The notes under the pieces were generated by a model. That model searched no databases. It saw nothing but the letters and a program-made list of their open reading frames with translations, and was not told the DNA's origin. From WJMT01 sp964445575 (lineage in GTDB: Bacteria; Acidobacteriota; Aminicenantia; Aminicenantales; Aminicenantaceae), in the NCBI GenBank assembly GCA_964445575.1, contig CAYULB010000086.1:1-6274 (forward strand): a DNA stretch of 6,274 bases, written 5' to 3'. Below are positions 1 to 6,270 of this stretch, in pieces; position 1 is the stretch's first letter, and each line of letters begins with the position of its first letter. The translations under genes and the position numbers were made by a program.

Positions 1-36
1 TTAATAATGAAAACATCGCCATTTTTTTATGAATAG
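1..36 (+). CDS. gcvT: Possible C-terminal tail of aminomethyltransferase (GcvT), 5' truncated
   Basis: The window opens inside a frame that reads LIMKTSPFFYE and then stops at TAG (34-36). Many GcvT proteins end in a short hydrophobic/basic strand of the type 'VVKxPFY' just before the stop, and the KTSPFFY ending resembles this. gcvT is also the commonest gene immediately upstream of gcvH in operons with split P-protein. If correct, this is the T-protein, which takes the aminomethyl group from lipoyl-GcvH and makes methylene-tetrahydrofolate plus ammonia. Only eleven residues are visible, so the call rests on weak similarity and gene order. A second open frame, ending at TGA 30-32 (NNENIAIFL), is an alternative, and the region could also be non-coding. 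The gap to gcvH would be 47 nt. Confidence 0.4.
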   Translation, partial: LIMKTSPFFYE

Positions 37-47
37 GTCAGGTTAGT

Positions 48-53
48 TATAAT
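48..53 (+). promoter_or_regulatory. Possible -10 element (TATAAT) ahead of gcvH
   Basis: An exact TATAAT hexamer lies 30 nt upstream of the gcvH start. The best -35 candidate at 18 bp spacing is TTTTTA (24-29), which matches TTGACA at only three positions, and there is no extended TG. In AT-rich DNA such hexamers arise often by chance. If gcvT lies directly upstream, this could be an internal promoter or nothing at all. Confidence 0.18.
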
Positions 54-70
54 TAGGAAATGGGAAAATA

Positions 71-79
71 AAAGGAGGT
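71..79 (+). promoter_or_regulatory. Strong ribosome binding site of gcvH
   Basis: AAAGGAGGT contains AAGGAGGT, an eight-base perfect match to the anti-Shine-Dalgarno sequence, with five bases between the GGAGG core and the ATG at 84. It is the best site in the window. It fixes the gcvH start and suggests high translation of the carrier protein, which often has to outnumber the P-protein. Confidence 0.85.
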
Positions 80-83
80 TAGG

Positions 84-476
84 ATGTATCCGGAAAAATA
101 TCATTATACGAAAGACCATGAATGGATTAAAGTGGAAGGAGATAAAGCCACGGTTGGTATAACAGACTTTGCCCAAAGCCAGCTGGGTGATGTGGTTTAT
201 GTGGAACTGCCAAAAGTTGGGGATAAACTTGAGGCTCACCAGTCCCTGGGAGTGGTGGAGTCGGTAAAGGCTGTTTCTGATGTGTATTCTCCTGTATCTG
301 GAGAGGTTTTAGAGGTCAATGAAAGGCTGAATGATGACCCTGAGATTCTGAACAAAGACCCTCACTCAAAGGGTTGGATAATAAAATTAAAAATCAAAGA
401 TAAATCAGAACTGGAAGAACTTATGTCAGCCTCTGAATATGAAAAATATTTGGAAGGACAAGAAAAAGAGGATTGA
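84..476 (+). CDS. gcvH: Glycine cleavage system H protein (lipoyl carrier)
   Basis: This is the 130-residue cytoplasmic carrier of the glycine cleavage system. Its lipoyl arm accepts the aminomethyl group from P-protein, presents it to T-protein and is reoxidised by L-protein. The whole chain is one lipoyl-type beta-barrel domain. It opens with the family signature YTKDHEWIKV (residues 8-17), followed by VGITDFAQSQLGDVVYVELP (24-43). The segment GVVESVKAVSDVYSP carries the lipoyl-accepting lysine at residue 62. NDDPEILNKDP and GWIIKLK are the usual C-terminal strands. Length is normal for the family (about 125-130), with a short charged tail (EGQEKED). The ATG at 84 is set by a perfect Shine-Dalgarno site and by the standard N-terminus. 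It ends 23 nt before gcvPA. No E3 or lipoate-attachment enzyme is encoded in the window, so lipoylation must come from elsewhere. Confidence 0.97.
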   Translation: MYPEKYHYTKDHEWIKVEGDKATVGITDFAQSQLGDVVYVELPKVGDKLEAHQSLGVVESVKAVSDVYSPVSGEVLEVNERLNDDPEILNKDPHSKGWIIKLKIKDKSELEELMSASEYEKYLEGQEKED

Positions 477-481
477 TCGAT

Positions 482-487
482 TAAGGA
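482..487 (+). promoter_or_regulatory. Ribosome binding site of gcvPA
   Basis: TAAGGA matches six bases of the anti-Shine-Dalgarno complement and lies between the gcvH stop and the gcvPA start. The spacing to the ATG at 500 is 12 nt, longer than optimal, and no better site lies closer. The start still looks right because the protein begins with the normal family N-terminus. Confidence 0.55.
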
Positions 488-499
488 AAGAGCCATAAA

Positions 500-1849
500 A
501 TGAAATACAGTTCGTTAAGTCCGAAAGATAAAAAAGAGATGCTCCGATTGATAGGAGTCTCTTCTCCCCAGGAGCTGTTTGAATGCATTCCGGATGGTAT
601 AAAACTAAAGAAAGATTTAAAAATCCCCCCGGCCAGGTCTGAGCCTGAAATCATAGAATATTTTAATGACCTTGCTAAAAAAAACTTAGGAAACCAATAC
701 CTTTCTTATCTGGGGGCCGGGGCTTATCAACACTTTATTCCTGCTGCAGTGGATTATTTGAGCAGCCGGGGAGAGTTGGTCAGTCCCTACACTCCTTATC
801 AGGCAGAAGTAAGCCAGGGAACCCTCCAGCTGATATTTGAATTCCAAACTCTGATCTGTCAGCTGACAGGGATGGAGATTTCCAATGCTTCTCTTTATGA
901 TGGAGCGTCCGGAGCTGCTGAGGCCGTGTTGATGGCCAGTCGGATTAATAGAAAGAAAAAAGTCCTGCTGTCCAAGACTCTTCACCCTCACTACAGGCAG
1001 GTTATTCAAACATATACCAGAAGTCTGGATGTAGAGGTCCAAGAAGCATCCTATGATGATTCAGGAAAGATTGATTTGGAGAAGTTAAAAAACAATTTCG
1101 ATAAAAATATCTGTGCCGTGGTGTGTCAGTCTCCAAATTTTTTCGGGGTTATTGAGCCGCTGGACGAAATCTCAGATCTGGCTCATAAAAAAGATGCTTT
1201 ATCTGTGGCTGTAGTGGCAGAAGCCAGTTCTTTAGGTATCCTTAAAGCCCCAGGTGAAATGGGAGCGGATATTGTCACCGGAGAAGCCCAGTCGTTTGGA
1301 ATCCCGTTGAGCTTTGGAGGTCCTTATTTGGGTTTTATGGCCTGTAATAAAGAATTTTTAAGACAGTTTCCAGGCCGGATATCCGGAGAGACCAAAGATG
1401 TGGAGGAGAAAAGGGGTTTTGTACTGACTTTATCTACCAGAGAACAGCATATAAGAAGGGAGAGAGCAACTTCGAATATTTGTACAAACCAGGCTTTGTG
1501 TGCTGTGAGGGCCACTATATTTTTGGAACTTTTAGGAAAACAGGGATTGAAGGAATGGGGATGGCAGAACATACAGAAAGCCAACTATGCTTATGACCTT
1601 CTAACGGACCTCAAAGGAGTCAAGCCGAGATTTTCTGGCCAGATTTATAATGAATTTGTCATAAAAACTGAAAAAAAATGGGATCAAATTGAAAAGGAAT
1701 TGATGAAAAAAAATATAATTCCTGGTCTTTCTCTGGAGAAATTATATCCTGAGCTGGAGGGATGCGGTCTGGTGTGTGTGACTGAAGTGTGCAAAAAACA
1801 GGATATTGACACACTTGCCGAATCATTAAAAGAAATTTTAGAAGCCTGA
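500..1849 (+). CDS. gcvPA: Glycine dehydrogenase (decarboxylating) subunit 1
   Basis: This is the N-terminal-half subunit of the split P-protein, a PLP enzyme that decarboxylates glycine and passes the aminomethyl group to lipoyl-GcvH. At 449 residues it has the usual length. Recognisable segments are IGVSSPQELFECIP near the N-terminus, YTPYQAEVSQGT (97-108), LTGMEISNASLYDGASGAAEA ending at 142, GEAQSFGIP (261-269) and FGGPYLGF just after. The near-invariant block TREQHIRRERATSNICTNQ is at 313-331. As expected for this subunit there is no PLP-binding lysine motif; the cofactor lysine is in GcvPB, and the two chains form an alpha2beta2 enzyme. The ATG at 500 gives the canonical start 'MKYSSLSPKDKKEMLRLIGV'. 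The gene ends in tandem in-frame stops, TGA TAA (1847-1852), 26 nt before gcvPB. Nothing suggests a frameshift. Confidence 0.97.
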   Translation: MKYSSLSPKDKKEMLRLIGVSSPQELFECIPDGIKLKKDLKIPPARSEPEIIEYFNDLAKKNLGNQYLSYLGAGAYQHFIPAAVDYLSSRGELVSPYTPYQAEVSQGTLQLIFEFQTLICQLTGMEISNASLYDGASGAAEAVLMASRINRKKKVLLSKTLHPHYRQVIQTYTRSLDVEVQEASYDDSGKIDLEKLKNNFDKNICAVVCQSPNFFGVIEPLDEISDLAHKKDALSVAVVAEASSLGILKAPGEMGADIVTGEAQSFGIPLSFGGPYLGFMACNKEFLRQFPGRISGETKDVEEKRGFVLTLSTREQHIRRERATSNICTNQALCAVRATIFLELLGKQGLKEWGWQNIQKANYAYDLLTDLKGVKPRFSGQIYNEFVIKTEKKWDQIEKELMKKNIIPGLSLEKLYPELEGCGLVCVTEVCKKQDIDTLAESLKEILEA

Positions 1850-1852
1850 TAA

Positions 1853-1879
1853 ATGAGAGGAGAGTTGTATCAGTCATGA
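1853..1879 (+). other. Eight-codon mini-ORF between gcvPA and gcvPB
   Basis: Immediately after the tandem stops of gcvPA (TGA TAA, 1847-1852), and in the same frame, an ATG at 1853 opens MRGELYQS. Its stop, TGA 1877-1879, overlaps the gcvPB start as ATGA. It spans the gcvPB Shine-Dalgarno sequence and has no clear Shine-Dalgarno of its own, so it could only be used by reinitiation. It may be a chance product of a short gap. Confidence 0.2.
1857..1864 (+). promoter_or_regulatory. Ribosome binding site of gcvPB
   Basis: GAGGAGAG in the gcvPA-gcvPB gap offers an AGGAG core (1858-1862), 13 nt before the ATG at 1876, or a GGAG pairing shifted by one. The spacing is long. The alternative in-frame TTG at 1891 would start nearer the conserved 'IFE' motif but has no Shine-Dalgarno sequence in front of it, so the ATG is preferred. 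Confidence 0.55.
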
Positions 1880-3318
1880 TCCGTGAACGTTTGATATTTG
1901 AAATAAGCGATAAAGGAAAAAAAGGCTTTGTCTTTCCCGAGCTGGATGTTCCTGAAAAAAAGAACATAGAAAACCAATTCCCGCTCAGAAAAGACATTAA
2001 AGATTTCCCTCAGGTCTCTGAAGTGGAAGTGGTGAGGCATTTGACTCGTCTTTCTCAAACAAACTACTGTATTGATAAAGGGATTTATCCACTGGGGTCC
2101 TGTACCATGAAGTACAATCCCAAACTGAACGAAAAAATCGCTCAAATGGAAAGCTTTGTCTCATCTCATCCCCATTCAGACTTAAAAATAAACCAGGGGA
2201 ATCTGGAACTCCTTAATACCTGTGAGGAGCTGCTGAAGGAGATAACAGGAATGGATGCTTTCACTTTTCAGCCTGCTGCCGGAGCTCAAGGTGAATTGGT
2301 AGGGATGATGCTGATCAGGGCCTATTTAGAAGAAAAAGGAGATCCCAGAAAGTTTGTTTTTATTCCTGACTCAGCTCATGGAACAAATCCTTCCAGTGCC
2401 CATTTATGCGGTTATAGGGTCAAGGAAATAAAGTCTAACGAAGACGGCACTGTTGACCTGGATGACCTCTCAAAAAATATGAACCAAGATGTGGCTGCCA
2501 TTATGATCACCAATCCCAACACACTGGGAATATTTGAAAATCAGATCAAGGAAGCCTCAGAAATCGTCCATTCCAAAGGTGGTCTTGTGTATATGGATGG
2601 AGCTAATATGAATGCTTTAATGGGAATCTGCCGTCCCGGCGATATGAGTGTGGATGTGATTCATTTGAATCTTCACAAAACTTTTTCTACTCCTCATGGA
2701 GGTGGTGGTCCGGGATCAGGTCCTGTGGGAGTCAAGAAGATTCTGGAGCCTTATCTTCCAGTTCCCAGAGTGAAAAAGAAGAACAATCAATATTTTTTTG
2801 ATGCAAAACATCCCAAGAGTATTGGCCGTGTTCATGGCTTTTTCGGAAATTTCCTGGTGGTGGTTAAAGCAGTGGCTTATATCCTCTCCCAGGGACCGGA
2901 TGGATTGAAAGAGGTATCTGAAACCGCGGTTTTGAATTCAAATTATATAAGAAGAAGTCTTGAAAAAGAGTACCATCTTCAATACAAAACCCCCACCCTC
3001 CATGAATGTGTTTTTTCCGATAAATACCAGAGAAAGTTTGGGGTTTCCAATATTGATATTGCCAAAAGGCTTATTGACTTAGGAGTTCATCCGCCCACTA
3101 TGTCATTTCCCTTGATTGTTCATGGTGCCTTAATGACAGAGCCCACGGAAACAGAAAGCAAAGCTGACCTGGATATGTTTATTGAAGCCATGAAGCAGAT
3201 AGCCAAAGAAGCAAAGGAAGACCCAGATGTGCTGAAGTCAGCTCCTCATGAGTCTTATGTCCGCCGTCTGGATGAGACCAGAGCCGCGAGAGAGCCAAAA
3301 CTGAGATGGAAGCCGTAA
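1876..3318 (+). CDS. gcvPB: Glycine dehydrogenase (decarboxylating) subunit 2, PLP-binding
   Basis: This is the C-terminal-half subunit of the split P-protein and carries the PLP site. It is 480 residues long, normal for the family. It starts with the typical LIFEISDKGKKGFVFPELDV segment. YPLGSCTMKYNPKLNE follows, then the QPAAGAQGELVGMM loop and PDSAHGTNPSSA (164-175). YMDGANMNALMG is the region contacting the cofactor ring. NLHKTFSTPHGGGGPGSGPVG holds the Schiff-base lysine at residue 268, followed by the glycine-rich loop. It ends with the usual APHESYVRRLDETRAAREPK and LRW tail. With GcvPA it decarboxylates glycine and loads GcvH in the cytoplasm. In anaerobes the system can also run towards glycine. 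The ATG at 1876 forms ATGA with the stop of an eight-codon mini-ORF in the preceding gap. Its stop codon is 13 nt from glyQ, so the synthetase genes are probably cotranscribed. Confidence 0.97.
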   Translation: MIRERLIFEISDKGKKGFVFPELDVPEKKNIENQFPLRKDIKDFPQVSEVEVVRHLTRLSQTNYCIDKGIYPLGSCTMKYNPKLNEKIAQMESFVSSHPHSDLKINQGNLELLNTCEELLKEITGMDAFTFQPAAGAQGELVGMMLIRAYLEEKGDPRKFVFIPDSAHGTNPSSAHLCGYRVKEIKSNEDGTVDLDDLSKNMNQDVAAIMITNPNTLGIFENQIKEASEIVHSKGGLVYMDGANMNALMGICRPGDMSVDVIHLNLHKTFSTPHGGGGPGSGPVGVKKILEPYLPVPRVKKKNNQYFFDAKHPKSIGRVHGFFGNFLVVVKAVAYILSQGPDGLKEVSETAVLNSNYIRRSLEKEYHLQYKTPTLHECVFSDKYQRKFGVSNIDIAKRLIDLGVHPPTMSFPLIVHGALMTEPTETESKADLDMFIEAMKQIAKEAKEDPDVLKSAPHESYVRRLDETRAAREPKLRWKP

Positions 3319-3321
3319 AAC

Positions 3322-3326
3322 AGGGA
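3322..3326 (+). promoter_or_regulatory. Weak ribosome binding site of glyQ
   Basis: AGGGA, five bases before the ATG at 3332, is the only purine-rich stretch in the 13-nt gcvPB-glyQ gap. It is a poor Shine-Dalgarno match compared with the other genes here. The close spacing to the gcvPB stop (TAA 3316-3318) makes translational coupling to gcvPB plausible. Confidence 0.4.
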
Positions 3327-3331
3327 ATCTG

Positions 3332-4177
3332 ATGAGTATTCAACGATTGATTATGAAACTCCAGGAATACTGGGCTGCCCAGGGCTGTTATTTGGCTCAA
3401 CCTTATGACCTGGAAGTGGGAGCGGGGACCATGACTCCGGATACTTTCTTCAGAGTTATTGACAGGAGAGACTGGAAAGTGGCTTATGTCCAGCCTTCCC
3501 GCCGGCCTACAGATGGAAGGTTTGGAGAGAATCCCCATAGGGTTCAAAAGCATTTTCAATACCAAGTCATTATGAAACCCTCTCCTCCTGATATCCAGGA
3601 AAGATATTTGGAAAGTTTAAAGTTTTTAGGAATTGAATTAAAGGAACATGACATTCGTTTTGATGAGGATGATTGGGAGTCACCCACCATAGGAGCTTGG
3701 GGAGTGGGATGGCAGGTTCTGCTGGATGGACTTGAAATAACTCAGTTCACTTACTTTCAGCAGGCTGGGGGAGTGGACGTTTTTCCGGTGCCAGTAGAAA
3801 TAACCTATGGTCTTGAGCGTCTGGAGATGTTCCTGGAAGGAGTGGATGATATTTATGACTTGAAGTGGTCCGATGATGTGACTTATGGTGATTTGAGATT
3901 TCTGGAAGAGAAAGAATTCTCCGAATACAATTTCAATCAGGCAGATATCAATGTGCTGCAAAAATCATTTTCAATGAATATTCGTGAAGCAAGGAAGCTG
4001 ATAAAAAGAGGTCTTCTTCTCCCTGCCTATGATATGTGTTTGAAATGTTCACATTTATTTAATCTTTTGGATTCTCGAGGAGCTGTCAGTGTGACAGAGA
4101 GAGTCAAGATTATTTCCCAGATAAGGTCATTAGTGGTTCAGATCACGAAAAAATACACGGCTAGGAAGGAGTTTTAA
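3332..4177 (+). CDS. glyQ: Glycyl-tRNA synthetase alpha subunit
   Basis: This is the catalytic chain of the bacterial alpha2beta2 glycyl-tRNA synthetase, a class II enzyme that activates glycine with ATP and, with GlyS, charges tRNA-Gly. At 281 residues it is slightly shorter than the roughly 290-300 common in the family. The class II core is clear. YWAAQGCYLAQPYDLEVGAG is at 13-32, and motif-2-like VAYVQPSRRPTDGRFGENP at 50-68. EHDIRFDEDDWESPTIGAWG and WQVLLDGLEITQFTYFQQ follow, then EITYGLERLEMF, the motif-3-like arginine helix. The C-terminal helical part has LPAYDMCLKCSHLFNLLDSR and AVSVTER. One stretch, LRFLEEKEFSEYNF (188-201), departs from the common 'VFHQNEVEQSTYNF'-type sequence, although the E, S and YNF positions are kept. 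The start at 3332 gives the standard N-terminus (SIQRLIMKLQEYW). It is the fifth gene in a glycine-cleavage operon and is followed after 5 nt by its partner. Confidence 0.97.
   Translation: MSIQRLIMKLQEYWAAQGCYLAQPYDLEVGAGTMTPDTFFRVIDRRDWKVAYVQPSRRPTDGRFGENPHRVQKHFQYQVIMKPSPPDIQERYLESLKFLGIELKEHDIRFDEDDWESPTIGAWGVGWQVLLDGLEITQFTYFQQAGGVDVFPVPVEITYGLERLEMFLEGVDDIYDLKWSDDVTYGDLRFLEEKEFSEYNFNQADINVLQKSFSMNIREARKLIKRGLLLPAYDMCLKCSHLFNLLDSRGAVSVTERVKIISQIRSLVVQITKKYTARKEF
4166..4171 (+). promoter_or_regulatory. Ribosome binding site of glyS, inside the end of glyQ
   Basis: AAGGAG lies in the last codons of glyQ (those for its RKEF end), 11 nt before the glyS ATG at 4183. It is a good Shine-Dalgarno match. 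Ribosomes finishing glyQ would pass over it, which fits coupled production of the two chains in equal amounts. Confidence 0.6.
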
Positions 4178-4182
4178 CGAAT

Positions 4183-6270
4183 ATGGAATTCTTATTGGAA
4201 ATAAACACGGAAGAGATGCCTGCGGCTCATGTGAAATCAGCTCTAATGCAGTTAGAAAAAGGTCTTTCTAAAAAGCTCACTGAAGTTGATTTGGTTGATA
4301 AGAATAACCAGCCAGGGAGCATGAAGACTTTTGGAACCTGCCGGAGATTGGTCCTGCTTGCGGATATTGTCTCAAAACAGAGGTTCAAGCAGGAAATCAT
4401 CATAGGTCCGCCCAGAAAAGTCGCCTTTGATAAAAACAATAATCCCACTTCTGCAGCTAGAGGATTTGCCAGGTCAAATAAAGTCTCCATACAAGACCTT
4501 GAGGTCATAAAAAACAAAAAAGGTGAGTATATCGGGATAAAAAAAGAGATCAAAGGAAAGCCATCCAAAGAATTGCTGAGAGGCATAATACCAGAACTGA
4601 TTTTAGGAATATCTTTTCCCAAAATGATGAGATGGGGAAAAAGCTCCATCCGGTTTTCCAGACCTATAAAGAATATACTCTGTTTATTAAACGGGAAACC
4701 TGTTGAATTCAGGCTGGGAGAAACAGCTTCTCATTCATATACTTATGGACATAAGCTTTTTCATCCCGAACAAATACCAGTGGATTCATTTGAAGATTAT
4801 TTAAACCGTCTGGAGCAAAAAAAGGTCATTATTGATGTAGAGGCGAGGAAGCAAAAAATTGAAAAGCAGATAGAAAACATGCTTTCTTCTTTGGGGGCAA
4901 AGGTTTTTCCGGATAGAGGACTTCTGGAAAAGCTGACTTTTGATGTGGAGTACCCCTGTGTATTTATGGGAGAGTTTCCCGGGGACTACCTGAGTTTACC
5001 CATTGATATTTTAAGTACAGCTATGAAAGTGGGCCAGAGTCTTTTTTCAGTGGTGAATAAAAAAGGCCGCCAGCTTCCCTTATTTCTGGGAGTGGCTGAC
5101 GGAGGTCCAGATACCAAAGGACTGGTAAAAAAGGGAAATGAACGAGTGTTAAAGGCAAGATTGGAAGACGCTAAATTTTTCTGGGAGCAAGACCAAGAAG
5201 AGCCTCTGGAAGAGAAAAAGAGTCTTCTCAGCAGGATTGTTTTTCAAGAGAAATTAGGCACTTATGAAGAGAAAGTAAAAAGGATTAAAGAACTGGCAAA
5301 ATATATCTCAAAAAAGGTAGACATGAGAAAGACCCAACCCCTTATTCAGGCTGCTGAGCTCTGCAAAGTGGATTTGATCACAGAGATGGTCAGAGAGTTT
5401 CCGTCTCTTCAGGGGAAAACTGGGGGACTGTATGCCAAGAATCAGGATTATCCCGAAGAGGTATGGAAGGCTGTTTATGAGCACTACCAGCCGGTTAGTC
5501 AAGACGACACCCCTCCTTCAACCATCAATGGAGCGGTTCTTTCTCTTGCTGATAAGATCGACTCTATCGTGGGGGCATTTGGAGTTGGAATAGAGGTTTC
5601 CGGTTCTAAAGATCCTTTTGGATTGAGAAGAAATGCTCAAGGGATATGCACCATAATTCTTGATCAAAAATTCAACTTTTCGCTCTCTGGACTTATTCAG
5701 AAAGCTGTTTCAGGATATCAAAACATTTTGATCAAATCTACTCAAGAACTCAGCAAACAATGTGAAGCTTTTTTCAAAGACAGGCTGAAATATCTTTACG
5801 ACAAAAAAGAGTATCGCTATGATTTAGTCAATGCGGCACTGGGGGCGGGATTTGATAATATTTATCATTCTTTTTTAAGACTGAAAGCTCTGGACAAAAT
5901 CAAGGATACATCTGAGTTTAACTCATTGATAATTGTTGTAAAGAGAGTGAACAACATCCTGAGAAGCCAGCCGAAACAAAGCATCAATCCCGACCTTTTT
6001 ATAGAAAAAGAGGAAATCAAACTGTACACCGAATATTCGACCTTAAAGGAAAAAATTTTACCATTGCTAGAAGCAGGGGATTTCACAAAAGCTCAGAATT
6101 TCATTCTGGATATCCGGTCTACCATAGATAATTTTTTTGACCATGTCCTGGTCATGGCAGAGAATCCAAAACTGAGAAAAAACAGGCTCGCTTTGTTACG
6201 AGCCATCAGCAAGCTGTTTTTAAAGGTTGCGGATTATTCCCAAGTGGTCGTGGATATGGATAATTTATAA
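4183..6270 (+). CDS. glyS: Glycyl-tRNA synthetase beta subunit
   Basis: This is the tRNA-binding chain of the alpha2beta2 glycyl-tRNA synthetase. It is 695 residues, close to the E. coli GlyS length of 689, and complete. The N-terminus FLLEINTEEMPA (3-14) is the family start, followed by FGTCRRLVLLA and PTSAARGFARS. KMMRWG (147-152) with RFSRPIKNILCLLNG comes next. NERVLKARLEDAKFFWE is at 319-335, followed by FQEKLGT. The HD-like central domain contains AELCKVDLITEMVREFPSLQG and GSKDPFGLRR (474-483). The C-terminal DALR-type anticodon-binding helices hold RVNNIL, FFDHVLVMAE (651-660), NRLALL (667-672) and FLKVAD (679-684). Two spots are unusual: MKVGQSLFSV (281-290), where the family commonly has an 'MKxxQKYFPV' sequence, and FLGVADGG (301-308) shortly after. 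Start: ATG 4183, the first in-frame start after the glyQ stop. The stop is TAA 6268-6270, with only four adenines following before the window ends. Confidence 0.97.
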   Translation: MEFLLEINTEEMPAAHVKSALMQLEKGLSKKLTEVDLVDKNNQPGSMKTFGTCRRLVLLADIVSKQRFKQEIIIGPPRKVAFDKNNNPTSAARGFARSNKVSIQDLEVIKNKKGEYIGIKKEIKGKPSKELLRGIIPELILGISFPKMMRWGKSSIRFSRPIKNILCLLNGKPVEFRLGETASHSYTYGHKLFHPEQIPVDSFEDYLNRLEQKKVIIDVEARKQKIEKQIENMLSSLGAKVFPDRGLLEKLTFDVEYPCVFMGEFPGDYLSLPIDILSTAMKVGQSLFSVVNKKGRQLPLFLGVADGGPDTKGLVKKGNERVLKARLEDAKFFWEQDQEEPLEEKKSLLSRIVFQEKLGTYEEKVKRIKELAKYISKKVDMRKTQPLIQAAELCKVDLITEMVREFPSLQGKTGGLYAKNQDYPEEVWKAVYEHYQPVSQDDTPPSTINGAVLSLADKIDSIVGAFGVGIEVSGSKDPFGLRRNAQGICTIILDQKFNFSLSGLIQKAVSGYQNILIKSTQELSKQCEAFFKDRLKYLYDKKEYRYDLVNAALGAGFDNIYHSFLRLKALDKIKDTSEFNSLIIVVKRVNNILRSQPKQSINPDLFIEKEEIKLYTEYSTLKEKILPLLEAGDFTKAQNFILDIRSTIDNFFDHVLVMAENPKLRKNRLALLRAISKLFLKVADYSQVVVDMDNL

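Noticed and set aside
22..28. Run of seven T's upstream of gcvH as a rho-independent terminator.
   Set aside because: No GC-rich stem precedes it within the visible bases, and the run appears to encode part of the putative gcvT tail (FF).
1..83. Glycine riboswitch ahead of gcvH, as is common for gcv operons.
   Set aside because: Only 83 bases are visible, shorter than a full glycine aptamer, and no aptamer-like paired helices or conserved G-rich junctions can be seen. One may exist further upstream.
856..869. Perfect 14-bp palindrome CTGTCAGCTGACAG inside gcvPA, with the same arms recurring as CTGTCA-gtg-TGACAG at 4083-4097 in glyQ.
   Set aside because: Both lie in codons for conserved protein segments (CQLTG in GcvPA, AVSVTE in GlyQ), far from any gene start. 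Two short matching palindromes in 6 kb are not enough to argue for an operator or repeat family.
686..1042. Open frame of 118 codons on the minus strand within gcvPA. Similar antisense frames lie at 3179-3565, 4227-4649 and elsewhere.
   Set aside because: Each is opposite a well-conserved plus-strand gene, has no recognisable domain and no convincing ribosome site, and is explained by codon bias on the coding strand.
1659..2145. Two overlapping minus-strand frames spanning the gcvPA-gcvPB junction, as a possible antisense gene.
   Set aside because: Their translations are low-complexity, rich in F, S and L, as expected from the reverse of lysine- and glutamate-rich codons. They overlap each other and match no family I recognise.
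6138..6154. Six-base-pair hairpin TGACCA-tgtcc-TGGTCA near the end of glyS, possibly a terminator.
   Set aside because: It is inside the coding sequence for the conserved FFDHVLVMAE segment, over 100 nt before the stop, has a short stem and is not followed by a T-run.
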